Positions 22,600-33,310 of a stretch of 64,000 nt of DNA are shown one piece after another (within the stretch, counting starts at the first letter, position 1; each line of letters opens with the position of its first letter). The notes beneath the pieces were generated by a model. It searched no databases. It was given only the letters and a program-made list of their open reading frames with translations, and had not been told where the DNA came from. Location of the stretch: NCBI RefSeq assembly GCF_958298935.1, contig NC_084940.1, positions 6,788,001-6,852,000 on the forward strand, given 5' to 3'. Origin of the DNA: Phragmites australis. Its lineage: Eukaryota; Streptophyta; Magnoliopsida; Poales; Poaceae. Position numbers and translations under genes: made by a program.

Positions 22600-25500
22600 T
22601 GGATAGCCTTGGATCAATAGGTGCTTAGCTACTTGCTATCCTCTCTGTCCAGAGAGGTTCTTACGCAAGTAATGACCATGAAGACCACAACTCAAACATG
22701 GCAAGCAATCGAAGATATGTTCGTTTCTCAAACGTGTGTGTGGTCACTCAATACCCACATAGCATTAGCGACAACTCATATGAGATGGCGTCCATTGGCA
22801 AGCCACTGGATGACGAAGAGATGGTCTCGTACATCCTCACCGGACTCAACATCGAATTCAATGCAATCGTGTCCGCCATTGTCGCGCGAGTTGAACCAAT
22901 CGCTATAAGTGAATTGTACACGCGGTTATTAAGTTTTGAAACTCAGATGGATCTTCTCCTGAGAAGCTCTCAATCTTCGATCAATGCCGCATCCCATGGT
23001 GGTCGTGGTGGTTTCAACAGTCATGGTCGAGGTGGACATGGGTGTAGTCCTGGCCGAAACAGAAACAACTACTCCAATAATGGTGGCCGGTCCAACTCCA
23101 ACAACAATGAAGGCACCAATACCCGATGCCCTAGATGCCAAATATGTCCCAAGGGCAGTCATACTGCTACAAATTGTTGGCATCGTTTTGATCAACACTA
23201 TGTCTTTGAAGAAAGAAGTGCAGGTGTGGTGACAAATTCCTATGGAGTTGATACAAATTGGTACATAAACTCAGGTGCCACATATCACATCACTAGCGAA
23301 CTGGATAAGCTGGTTGTTCATGATAGATATGCATGCAAGGATTAGATAAAAATGACAAGTGGTGCAGGTATGAATATTGATCATATTGGACATGTTATTG
23401 TTCACACCCTTAATCGTAATCTTCATCTAAACAATGTTCTTCATGTTCTTAAAGCTGCTACGAACCTTGTTTCTGTTCATTGCTTCTGACAATAAAGCTT
23501 TCCTTGAATTTCACCCTGATTTTTCTTGATTAAGGATCAGTCAATTAAGAAAATCCTTCTTCACGGCAAGTGTGAAGGCGGCCTCTACCCATTTTCTTCC
23601 AATCCAACAAACCCAAGAAAGCAAGTGTTGAGTGTTGTCAAGCCCACCTTGGCAAGATGGCATAGTCATTTAGGTCATCCTTCGTACTTCATTGTCCAAC
23701 GTGTTGTTAGTAAAAACAATCTCCCATGCCATGGTGAGATTAATAAAGACTCTGTCTGTGATGCCTGTCAATAGGCTAAGAGTCGTCAGTTGCCTTATCC
23801 TAAATCTTTTAGCGTGTCTAGTGCTCCTTAGAGCTTATTTTCTCAGATGTTTGGGGTCCTGCTCTTGATTCTTTTGGGAGAAAGAAATACTATGTTAGCT
23901 TCATCGATGATTACAACAAGTTTACTTGGATTTATTTTTCAAAATATAAATCTGAGATCTTCTAGAAATTTCATGAACTTTAGAATCTTTTTGAGAGACT
24001 ATTTATTAGGAAAATTATTTCTATGCAAATTGATTGGGGAGGAAAATATGAGAAGTTCAATTCCTTCTTCCAACAAGTGGCATAACTCACCAAGTTTCAT
24101 GTCCTCACTCCCATCAACAGAATGGCTTAGCTGAACGTAACCATCACCAAATAGTAGAAGTAGGGCTTTTCCTTCTTGCCCATGCATTCATGCCTCTGAA
24201 GTTTTGGGATGAAGCTTTTCTTACTTCTACATACCTTATCAATCATACTCCTAGTAAGATCCACCAGTTTGCTAGTCCCCTAGAAAAGCTATTCAAGGAA
24301 AAACCAAATTACTCATGTATGTGTATGTCTGGGTGTGCTTGCTGGCCCAACCTATGATCGTATAATTCTCGCAAACTCCAATTCTGGTCAAAACAATGTG
24401 TTTACCTTGATATAGCAATCTTCGTAAAGGGTTTAAGTGCCTTGATGTTACAGTTGGTTGTATCTATATTCCTAGAGATGTTTTTTGTGATGAGCTATTT
24501 TTTCCGTTCTCCAAATTTCACCCTAATGTAGGAACCCCTCTTCGGTCTGAAGTTCTGCTTCTTCATCCTAAGTCTATGTCAAAATCTGGGGGTGCATCAG
24601 TATATAATCCTATGATTAATACTCATACTAATCTTGATACTAATACTGAAGGAGATACATAAGTTACTATGCAAGAAGGAGGAGAACGTCATGATCTTAT
24701 GCAGATAGAGGAGCTTTTGCCCGATGCATCGTTCTCTAAGGAGGATCCCATCAATTCCTATGAGTCATCAAGTCCGCTAGGAGCTACCGGTCGATCCTTC
24801 ATGGAGTTAGCGCCAGGTCCCAGTACGGCTGTCGCCCTCATCTCCGACCTGGTGCTCTATGCTCGCGTCCGGCCTCAGTTCATCTCCAAGCGTCACGTGG
24901 CACGAATGTGTCATGCCGTCTCCTACGGCAGGTACGCTCTCTCTGCCAACCTCGGAGCCAGAGCATGTGCGCATAGGGGAGGCTACGTGATCCTCTGCAC
25001 CTACGACTGCCGATCCGTCTACGCCATCTCCAGCTCCATGCACCAGACTACAAAGTGCTATTCAGAAATCTAAAGTCTACACAGATAGGACTATGAAGTT
25101 TGGATGCTTAACCACAATAGAGGAACCACATAATCTGCATGAAACTTTAAATAATAATTCTTAGAAAGGTGCTATGGATCATGAGTAAAGTGCTCTAATT
25201 AAGAATCAAACTTGATATCTTGTACCACCGGGACAGGGCAAAAATATTATTGATTATAAATGGGTTTATAAAATATAACATAAGGCTGATGGTACGATAG
25301 ATAGGTATAAGGCAAGGCTTTAAATAATGTTATGATATTGGTTGTGAAGACACTTTTAGTTCGGTTGTTAAAGCTGCTACCATTAGGTTAGTGTTGTTTG
25401 TTGCAGTGTCTAAGGGATGGAGTCTTCGCCAACTGGATGTGCAGAACATGTTTCTTCGTAGTGTTCTTGAGAAGGAAGTGTTCATGAGGCAGGCTCTAGG

Positions 25501-26640
25501 TTATGAAGATAAGTTAGTACCACATTATGTCTATAAATTAGACAAAACTCTTTATAGTTTGAAATAGCCACCACAGACTTGGTATTCAAGGTTAAGCACA
25601 AAACTTCAAGATCGGGGATTTCATGCTTCAAAGGCTGACATGTCTCTGTTCTTCTATAACAAAGGCAAAGTTACTATATTCCTATTAGTATATGTTGATG
25701 ATATAATTGTTGCAAGCTTATCACAAGAAGCTAAAATAGCACTCTTTCGTGATCTCCAAACCGAAATTGCACTCAAAGATCTGGGTGATTTTCACTATTT
25801 TCTAGGAATTAAAGTAAATAAGGTACGTCAAAATATTTTATTGACACAAGAAAAATATACTATGGATCTTTTAAAGCATGTAGAGATAGCAAATTGCAAG
25901 CCTGTTACTGAACCTCTCTCTTAGTCATAGAAAGATTAACATCTCATAAAGGAGAAGCATTGGGATATGAGGATGCAACACAATATAGGAGTGTCATTGG
26001 AGCTTTATAATATTTAACTTTGACTTGACCTGACATTGCTTTTTTTGTTAATAAAGTATGCCAGTATTTACATTCTCCTACTACCTTGTACTGAAATGTA
26101 GTTAAGAGAATTATGAGATATTTAAGATTTACTCTGGGTATAGGATTGAAAATTCACCAACATATTCTATGCTGGTTAGTGCTTTCTCTGATATAGGTTG
26201 TGCTGGATGTTCAGATGATAGAAGGTTTACTGGTGGTTTTGCAGTATTATTTGGAACAAATCTTATATCTTGGAGTGCACAAAAACATGTCATAATGTCA
26301 GGCTTAAGTACTGAAGATGAATATAAAGCGCTGGCTAATGCAACGGCTAAGGTTACGTGGGTTCAGACACTACTGGATGAATTGAATATTAAATCTTCTC
26401 CCACTGCTCGGTTATGGTGTGACAATGCTGGTGCTACTTATCTTTCTGTGAATCTTGCGTTTCATGCAAGGACTAAGCACATTGAAGTGGATTATCACTT
26501 TGTCAAAGAAAATGTCGCACAGAAACTGCTAGACATTTAGTTTGTTCCAACAAGTGATCAAGTAGAAGATGGTTTTACTAAGCCTTTATCAACTCGAAGT
26601 TGGAAGAATTTAAACGCAATCTCAATCTAGGTAAGTTGTG
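22600..26640 (+). pseudogene. Degenerate Copia gag-pol
   Basis: Gag: VSYILTGLNIEFNAIV (about 22826) and a CCHC-like knuckle CPRCQICPKGSHTATNCW near 23130. Protease: WYINSGATYHIT near 23260, where the catalytic Asp position reads Asn. Integrase: the GAG-pre-integrase HxxxH/CxxC segment (WHSHLGHPS...CDACQ) at 23658-23771, followed by a broken core to about 24450. A variable Ser/Pro linker lies at 24670-25070. RT: YVDDIIVAS near 25690. RNase [17 protein letters not shown] and [13 protein letters not shown] between 26170 and 26510. At least ten breaks separate these pieces, so it is not functional. Confidence 0.85.
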
Positions 26641-26652
26641 ATTGAGGGACAA

Positions 26653-26843
26653 TGTTAGACAAAAACTTTCTATTGTATCTCCGTTTGTATTTGGTTATGT
26701 TCATTTTTATAGATAGAACTAAATTTGTATAGGCTTGAGATGTAGAAGACATATCTTTTGAATGTAACTAGACCTAATACGTGTGTATTATTGCTGTGAT
26801 TTCCTGGCCCACGGAGGTAACAAACGCTTCACCAATTCATTCA
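26653..26843 (+). repeat. 3' LTR of the 22096-26843 Copia element
   Basis: Starts TGTTAGAC after a purine-rich tract and ends CATTCA before ACATG. Confidence 0.85.
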
Positions 26844-27009
26844 ACATGGACGCAAATTCCGGTGTTGAAATCCGATTTGGCAAAAATAAATAAAAATAAA
26901 TGAGACACGTGAAATAGAACTCGAAATCCGATAAGGATGTCAAAATACAACTTAGATTCAAATACCTAATTTGATAAAAAAAAATTAAACACAAGTGTCC
27001 GAATAACAC

Positions 27010-27425
27010 ATACGAGAGCACAAGCTTGCAGCAAGCAGTAGCTTTGTTTTCCCACCGTCTCACCTCACGGCTCTCGCAACCTAGCACTACTGCCGCCGCC
27101 ATCCGCCTCCTCCGTATTCGGCTGCCTCCTCCGCTCGTTGACTCATCCTCAGGTGCCAGAGTTGGAGAGTACGTCTACCGCTCAGCAACCGCTCCTTCTC
27201 CGTGCCTGCACAGAACGCCTTCGCCGCAGTCACCGTCAAGCCCGCCACCTTCTTGGCCGACGTGTCCAATACATTTGTGACCCCCTTTAGATCTTGTGCC
27301 TGTAATACTGTGTGATTGCTATTTTTTTTTGTGCCGTTCCTTTGTGTTTCAGGCTGTACTGATGTCAACATGGCAGATTCAGATTTTGGTGATGGTGAGG
27401 ACCTGGACCTGCTGCAGTAAACAAC
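27010..27425 (+). pseudogene. Possible small two-exon gene or fragment, unidentified
   Basis: A GC-rich, exon-like stretch (27026-27300) starts MQQAVALFSHRLTSRL and is Arg/Ser/Ala-rich, as in an organelle-targeting leader. The best continuation uses another frame (SFSVPAQNAFAAVTVKPATFL). After an intron-like AT-rich gap, an acceptor (TGTGTTTCAG, 27344-27353) leads to GCTDVNMADSDFGDGEDLDLLQ (in part) ending in TAA at about 27419. The acidic tail looks coding. The frame change means it is either mis-spliced in my reading or a pseudogene. The family is not recognised. Confidence 0.3.
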
Positions 27426-27950
27426 TAATCTGTTTGTTGAAGCTCCGTGCTGAAGTACAACCATCGACAAGTCATGTTGGTAGATGATGTAATCTCTTCT
27501 ATATCTTTTGATTAATCCAATGATGATAAGACGACAGTATGATCTACTTTTCTTAATCAAAGTATCCGTTTGTGCTTTGTGGTGCCTGAAGGTAAGGTCG
27601 TCATTGTGCTTTGCAGTTTTGGCTGTGAACTTTTCGTTCTTGTTCGATTCAAAATAATTCTGAACATTGACAATGGGAAGTGAATTTTAATCTCGCATGA
27701 CTCTAAGGTGAGTTTGGTTGTTCGTATGCTTGAGTCTGATCCGTATTTGTGAGTCAGGCTCACCTTAGTCAGTCTACGTGTATGTAGTAGCAATTTGTTT
27801 GGTTATCTGTATTTCAGTCTGGCTGAGAAGAGATGATGTTTGATTGCTTATATAAAAACATATTGCATAAAATAAAAATATACAAACAAATGTTACCACA
27901 ATATTTATTTTGTCACTATAATATTATAGTTCTTACTTTATCTTATTAAG

Positions 27951-28098
27951 TGTTAGACTATATTTAGACGTGATCACTCTCCTAATCTTCCCGGTCATTG
28001 TTTCCATAAGCCGGTTGTTAAGATATGGAAGGGTTTGGCCTATATATGTAACCTCTGGTAAATCAATCAATCATCGCGTGAATTATCTCTCGCTTTTA
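27951..28098 (+). repeat. 5' LTR of the young Copia element
   Basis: Begins TGTTAGACTATATTTAGACG and ends CGCTTTTA. It differs from the 3' LTR by AAGCCGG/AAGTCGG and by the terminal TTTA/TTCA. A TATATATG promoter-like word lies at about 28041. Confidence 0.95.
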
Positions 28099-28112
28099 TG
28101 GTATCAACGAGC
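28099..28112 (+). other. Primer-binding site of the young Copia element
   Basis: TGGTATCAACGAGC begins immediately after the 5' LTR. It matches the Met-initiator-type site at its first eight bases. Confidence 0.75.
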
Positions 28113-28232
28113 GGTTCGCTCCTGCGACCCTCGCTTCCGCACCTCTAACAATCGCCGCCGGTCTCACGCTATGCGTTCGTCCCTACCACCGCCGCCCCTC
28201 TCTCTTCCGGCGTGCTCTCTCTTCTTCTCGCC

Positions 28233-29516
28233 ATGGCCTCCGCTTCCCAGGGCCCATCTCATGCCGCCGCTCTGGAAAACGCCGCCATCGAGGTGGTGCG
28301 CGCCGATCTCGCCCGTCTCCAGGCCGCCAAGGAGGACGCCGCCCTCATCAACGCGGCCGAGGACGCCGTCACACGCCTGGAGGATCTCCGCGCCGCCTGG
28401 GCGCAGCTCGACGCCGACTTGAAAGCCGCCCAAGCCGTGGCCGTCCAGGCATATGCGGCGGCCCAGGCACACGCCGCCACCACTGCGCCCCATGCCCAGG
28501 CGGTGGCTGTCTCCAGCATCAAGGCCGCGATCCCCATCGTCCTCGATCTCTCCTCGACGAACTATACCAAGTGGAAGGCCCTATTCCTCAACACCCTTGG
28601 TAAATATGAGCTGACCGACCACGTCTTGGTTGAGATTGATGACGACACCGCCGCCGATCCATATTGGGCGCGTATGGATTGCACGGTGAAATCCTGGATT
28701 TTCAGCAGCATCACGTCGAAACTGATGGAGATCGTTCACACCGGCACGCCGTCTGCCCGCGAGATGTGGCAGAACATTGAGGAACAATTCATCGGCAATA
28801 AGGAGACGCGCGTCCTCATGCTCGACAGCCAGTTCCGTACTTTTGTACAGGGCACTCTCACCATCACCGAGTATTGCCGCAAACTCAAAAGTATGGCGGA
28901 TGGCCTGGCTGATCTCGGGCACCCGGTGGAGGATCGCACCCTCGTTCTCTCCGTTCTTCACGGTTTGAACGAGCAATTCGAGTACATGGCGGCCCTCATC
29001 AAACGCTACTGCCCGTTCCCGTCCTTCGTCACCATGCGCTCCGATCTTGAGCTGGAGGAGATCAACATGCTATCCAAGGCGCCCTCACAAGCCCTTGTCG
29101 CTGCAGCCCCTCCACGGACAACGACACCCGCGACGCCTGCTGGTGGCGGCGCCCCTTCGACTGCTGCTGCTGCTACCTCGCCTTCCGCGGTGTCTCCCTC
29201 TGGCGGCGCGACGCCTCGCGGCAAGGGTCGTGGCCGCGGTAAGGGGTGCGGTCGCGGAGGGCCGGCGTGGTCCACCACCTTTAACCCAATGACTGGGACG
29301 TTCCAGGTGTGGCCCGGCTACAACTCGGGTGTTCTCGGCGCTCGTCCACGCGCCCCTGGTGCCGGCGCTCCCACTGGTCATGCGCTAACTGCGCAGGGCA
29401 CACACGGCGCTGCACCCGCCTTCGGTCTTTCGGGTGCGTCCCCTGGCTATGACGCGCCAGGCGCGCCGACCCCCGGCTTTGGTGCTTGGACGCCTTCCCC
29501 GCCTGCTCCGTACTAG
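28233..29516 (+). CDS. Copia gag protein (UBN2-type), about 427 codons
   Basis: Starts at GCCATGGCC (28233), a good plant start context. The N-terminal 90 residues are Ala-rich and helical. Residues about 95-290 form a UBN2-type gag domain (YTKWKALFLNTLGKYELTDH; ARMDCTVKSWIFSSI; FRTFVQGTLTITEYCRKLKSMADGL, in part). Instead of a CCHC knuckle it has a basic RGKGRGRGKG segment followed by a Gly/Pro/Ala-rich tail, common in one grass Copia lineage. It ends at a TAG where sequence in the same frame resumes at once, so the stop is probably a recent mutation within an originally fused gag-pol frame. Confidence 0.85.
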   Translation: MASASQGPSHAAALENAAIEVVRADLARLQAAKEDAALINAAEDAVTRLEDLRAAWAQLDADLKAAQAVAVQAYAAAQAHAATTAPHAQAVAVSSIKAAIPIVLDLSSTNYTKWKALFLNTLGKYELTDHVLVEIDDDTAADPYWARMDCTVKSWIFSSITSKLMEIVHTGTPSAREMWQNIEEQFIGNKETRVLMLDSQFRTFVQGTLTITEYCRKLKSMADGLADLGHPVEDRTLVLSVLHGLNEQFEYMAALIKRYCPFPSFVTMRSDLELEEINMLSKAPSQALVAAAPPRTTTPATPAGGGAPSTAAAATSPSAVSPSGGATPRGKGRGRGKGCGRGGPAWSTTFNPMTGTFQVWPGYNSGVLGARPRAPGAGAPTGHALTAQGTHGAAPAFGLSGASPGYDAPGAPTPGFGAWTPSPPAPY

Positions 29517-32500
29517 GATCAGCAGGCACTTGCTAATTCCTTCAGCACCATGACGCTTACTCCCCCGCCGTCCAGTGAATGGTACATGGACTCTGGGGCC
29601 GATGCTCACATGACGTCTTCATCTGGTAACCTCTCCTCCTCTTCTCCCCCTTCATCGAATTGTCCTCCTAATATTATTGTCGGTAACGGGTCACTGCTGC
29701 CCATTATCTCCACTGGCCATACTAGTTTTTCTGTCGAGCGCCCTTTATATCTTCATAATGTTCTTGTTTCTCCTAACATTATTAAAAATCTCATATCCGT
29801 TCGACAATTTACCACTGACAATTTTTGTTCTATCGAGTTTGATCCCTTAGGCCTCTCTGTAAAGGATTTGGCAACCAGGAACGAAATCGTCCACTGTAAC
29901 AGCTCGGGGCGGCTCTACTCCTTCCATGTCCTGCCTCGTGCGCTCCTGGCTGCCACCACTCCTAGCACCCTCTGGCATCGGCGTCTTGGTCATTTAGGTG
30001 TCGAAGCTTTATCTCATTTAGTTCCATGCAATAAACATGAGCTAGAACCCTTATGTCATGCATGGCAGCTTGGTCGCCATGCACGACAACCTTTTGCTAC
30101 ATCCAATTCGCGTGCCATCAAGAACTTTGATTTAATACATTGTGATTTGTGGACATCACCTGTGCCTAGCATTTCTGGCTATAAATATTATCTCATCATT
30201 CTTGACGACTGCTCACATTTTACATGGACTTTTCCCCTTCGGCTAAAATCAGACACCTTTCAGACCATCTCACATTTTTTTGCTTATGTTGCTACACAGT
30301 TTGGCACCACTGTAAAAACTGTCCAGTGCGACAACGGGTGAGAGTTTGACAACTTGACCTCGCGTCATTTTTTTCTCACCAAGCGCGTTACCTTGCGCAT
30401 GTCATGTCCTCACACCTCACCCCAAAACGGTAAAGCCAAGCGCATTATCCGTACTACTAACAATATCAAGCGCTCTCTTATGTTTCAGGCTAGCATTCCT
30501 TCACCATATTGGGCTGAGGCGCTCAGCACAGCTACGTATCTTCTGAATTTGCACCCAACCAAAACACTGAATTTTTCCACCCCTTTTTTCGCTTTTTTCG
30601 GTGTCCCACCCACCTATGATCATCTTCGTGTTTTCGGGTGCAAATGCTATCCCAATCTTTCTGCCACAGCCCCCAACAAACTGTCACCCCGCTCTTCCCT
30701 TTGTGTTTTCCTTGGCTATCCGCCCGAACATAAAGGTTATCGCTACCTTGATCTAGCCACAAACCGCATCATCATCTCTCGTCACGTTGTGTTTGACGAG
30801 TCCTCCTTTCCTTTCGCCGAACTCGGCTCGGCACCGCCTTCATCCCACTTTGAGTTTCTCGATTCTGATGAAACTAACGGGCCTCCTCCAGTTGGCCACC
30901 CTTTTTCTTCAGGTACACCCGCAGTCCTCCCCATGTCAGCCCCGCTACCCCTGCCTCCCCGCAGGTTGCTGCCAGCGAGGTTGGCGCGGCCACCAGTGAC
31001 GCCACGCCTGATGCTGCCCTCGGCTCGCCCCGGGTTGTTGCCAGCATCCGGCCACCGTTCCCCGCCGCACCTCCGGCGGCCTCGCCGGCCCCTGAGCCTG
31101 GCGTCGCTCCCTCGTCCCCTGTCGCTGGGCTGACATCTCCCACGGCCACCTCACCCCCATGTGGGCCTGGCGCGGCCCCATCGGCTGCGGCCCGTGGACC
31201 ACCGCCTGGCTTCTCCGCGCCACCCACGGGTGCTGCAGCGCCCCCTGCTGGTACTGTCCGTGTCCCTCCTGTGGACAATGCGCATTCGATGCGCACCCGC
31301 CGCAAAGATGGCTTCTGGCAGCCGAAAAAGGCGTTTGATCTTCAGGCGACCTCCCTGTCGCCCATACCGAAGACATATCGTGGTGCCCTCTCGGATCCCA
31401 ATTGGCGCGATGCTATGATTGAGGAATTCTCCGCTCTTCAAGCAAATCACACTTGGGATCTCGTGCCTCCTCCGCCTGGTGTCAATATTGTCTCTGGTAA
31501 ATGGGTCTATCGCCATAAGCTTCACCCAGATGGCACTCTTGATCGCTACAAAGCACGCTGGGTTCTTCGTGGTTTTACACAACGACCCGGTATTGATTTC
31601 AGTAAGACTTTCAGTCCAGTTGTCAAACCAGCTACTATTCGTACCGTGCTGTCGCTTGCTATTTCACAGGACTGGCCCATACACCAGCTCGATGTGAAGA
31701 ACGCGTTTCTCCACGGGACCCTATCGGAGACAGTTTATTGTGCACAGCCATCTGGATTTGTGGACTCCTCTCGCCCTGATCATGTTTGCCGGCTGAACAA
31801 ATCTTTATATGGTCTGAAGCAGGCTCCGCGTGCTTGGTACAGTCGGTTTGCTACTTACATTCAGTCTCTGGGCTTCATTGGTGCCAAGTCTGACACTTCT
31901 CTATTTGTCTTCCGTCGTGGCTCCGACACAATTTATTTATTGCTGTATGTGGATGATATTATTCTCACTGCCTCTTCTACAGCACTTCTTCAGAAGATCA
32001 TTGCAGCTCTCATAGCTGAATTCTCTATGAAGGACTTGGGACCCTTACATCATTTTCTGGGGATGTCTGTGACACGCAGTGCAGAGGGTTTACAGTTGTC
32101 TCAGCGCCACTACATGCTTGAGATCCTTGACCGTGCCGGCATGTCTAACTGCAAACCATGCACGACTCCTGTCGACACTAGTGCCAAGTTGTCTCTAGAT
32201 GGTACTCCAGTGGCTGATGCGACTCATTTTTGTGGCCTGGCTGGTGCTTTGCAGTACCTCAGGTTCACCCGTCCCGACATTGCATATGCCGTCCAGCAGG
32301 TTTATCTATTCATGCACGATCCGCGCGAGCAGCATTTGGCCGTGATCAAGCGCATTCTGCGCTATGTCAAAGGCACTCTAAATTATGGGCTTCGGATTCA
32401 TCGCTCTCCTTCGGCTGATCTTGTGGCTTACTCTGATGCTGACTGGGCCGGCTGTCCTAAGACTCGACGCTCCACTTCAAGCTATGCAGTTTTTCTAGGT

Positions 32501-32890
32501 AATAATCTCGTCTCCTGGTCCTCCAAACGTCAGGCCAAAGTTTCTCGCTCTAGTGCTGAGGCCGAGTATCGGGCTGTCGCCAACGCTGTTGCTGAGACTA
32601 CATGGTCGCACCAGTTACTGGGGGAGCTTCATCATCCTGTTCGGCGTGCTACAGTTGTCTATTGTGACAACATCAGTGCAGTCTACCTCTCTTTCAATCC
32701 TATGCAGCATCAGCGCACAAAGCATATTGAGATTGATCTGCACTTCGTCCATGACAAGGTCGCCGCCGGAGCCGTCCGCGTTCTTCACGTGCCGACGTCA
32801 TCTCAGTACGCCGACATCTTCACCAAGGGATTGCCTTCATCCGTCTTCACCGAGTTTCGCTCCAGTCTGAACGTCCGTCCTTGTGGCTAG
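29517..32890 (+). pseudogene. Copia pol (protease, integrase, RT, RNase H), recently broken
   Basis: Protease: WYMDSGADAHMT near 29583. GAG-pre-integrase: LWHRRLGHLG near 29970; the CxxC Zn pair is reduced (LCHAWQ). Integrase core: HCDLWTSPV and an Asp-containing CDNG next to the TGA at 30339. The conserved FGCKCYPNL and FLGYPPEHKGYRYLD follow at 30630-30760. A Pro/Ala-rich linker contains the frame change. The second frame (open to 32890) holds a complete RT (ALQANHTWDLVPPPPG; KARWVLRGFTQ; LLYVDDIILT near 31943) and RNase H (AYSDADWAGC; SRSSAEAEYRAVAN; TKHIEIDLHFVHDKV). The TGA replaces a position that is normally Arg in this motif. Confidence 0.9.
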
Positions 32891-32914
32891 TTACGACGCT
32901 CAGACTGTGGGGGG

Positions 32915-33062
32915 TGTTAGACTATATTTAGACGTGATCACTCTCCTAATCTTCCCGGTCATTGTTTCCATAAGTCGGTTGTTAAGATATGGAAGGGTTT
33001 GGCCTATATATGTAACCTCTGGTAAATCAATCAATCATCGCGTGAATTATCTCTCGCTTTCA
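32915..33062 (+). repeat. 3' LTR of the young Copia element
   Basis: Near-identical to 27951-28098 and follows a GTGGGGGG tract 24 bases after the RNase H stop. Confidence 0.95.
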
Positions 33063-33310
33063 TTAAGCCTTAATATTGTTCAAAATACATTAATATCACT
33101 TATATGCACTAATCATACATTAATAATATCATTAGCCGGGCAGCAGGCTACATTTAGCAAGCCTGGCTCTGCAGAATCGCTCAAGTTCCACGTATCTACA
33201 AAACCAGATTGAATTCATGCATTCGCATCCCAAGAACCAGGCTCAGTGTGACATATGTGTAACCAAACACCTGATATCTGTATCCCATACGTCAGACTGA
33301 TACATATACA

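Larger units (their letters stand above)
22096..26843 (+). mobile_element. Ty1/Copia LTR retrotransposon, old and degenerate, 4.75 kb
   Basis: LTRs (22096-22311 and 26653-26843) begin TGTTAGA and end TTCA. They are flanked by a perfect 5-bp target duplication ACATG (22091-22095, 26844-26848). A primer-binding-like TGGTACATAGAGCC follows the 5' LTR, and a purine-rich GATTGAGGGACAA precedes the 3' LTR. The internal order is gag, protease, integrase, RT, RNase H, diagnostic of Copia. Stops and frameshifts are frequent and LTR divergence is high, so this is an old copy. Confidence 0.9.
27951..33062 (+). mobile_element. Young Ty1/Copia LTR retrotransposon, 5.1 kb
   Basis: LTRs of 148 bp (27951-28098 and 32915-33062) differ at only two positions, both transitions. 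They are flanked by a perfect TTAAG target duplication (27946-27950, 33063-33067). A primer site TGGTATCAACGAGC follows the 5' LTR, and GTGGGGGG precedes the 3' LTR. Gag and pol are nearly continuous, broken by a TAG (29514-29516), a TGA (30339-30341) and one frame change between about 30900 and 31000. All domains are recognisable. This is the most recent insertion in the window by LTR similarity. As it stands it cannot make an uninterrupted polyprotein. Confidence 0.95.
27705..33310. mobile_element. Candidate non-autonomous TIR element split by the young Copia insertion
   Basis: The left end (about 27709: GGTGAGTTTGGTTGTTC) and the reverse complement of the right end (about 33250-33310: CAGGTGTTTGGTTACAC) share GTGTTTGGTT-type termini and internal CAGTCTG words. 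CAGTCTGGCTGAGAAGAG at about 27818 also matches a word near 51430 in another element. The Copia element 27951-33062 with target duplication TTAAG sits between the halves. Boundaries and superfamily are uncertain. Confidence 0.3.

Noticed and set aside
24780..25060. GC-rich block within the old Copia thought to be a captured host exon
   Set aside because: Its position between integrase and RT, Ser/Pro/Ala-rich make-up and the following TMKFG-type sequence fit the normal variable linker of Copia polyproteins.
29006..31582. Minus-strand frames of 70-143 codons
   Set aside because: Antisense shadows of the young Copia gag-pol, whose plus-strand domains are unambiguous.
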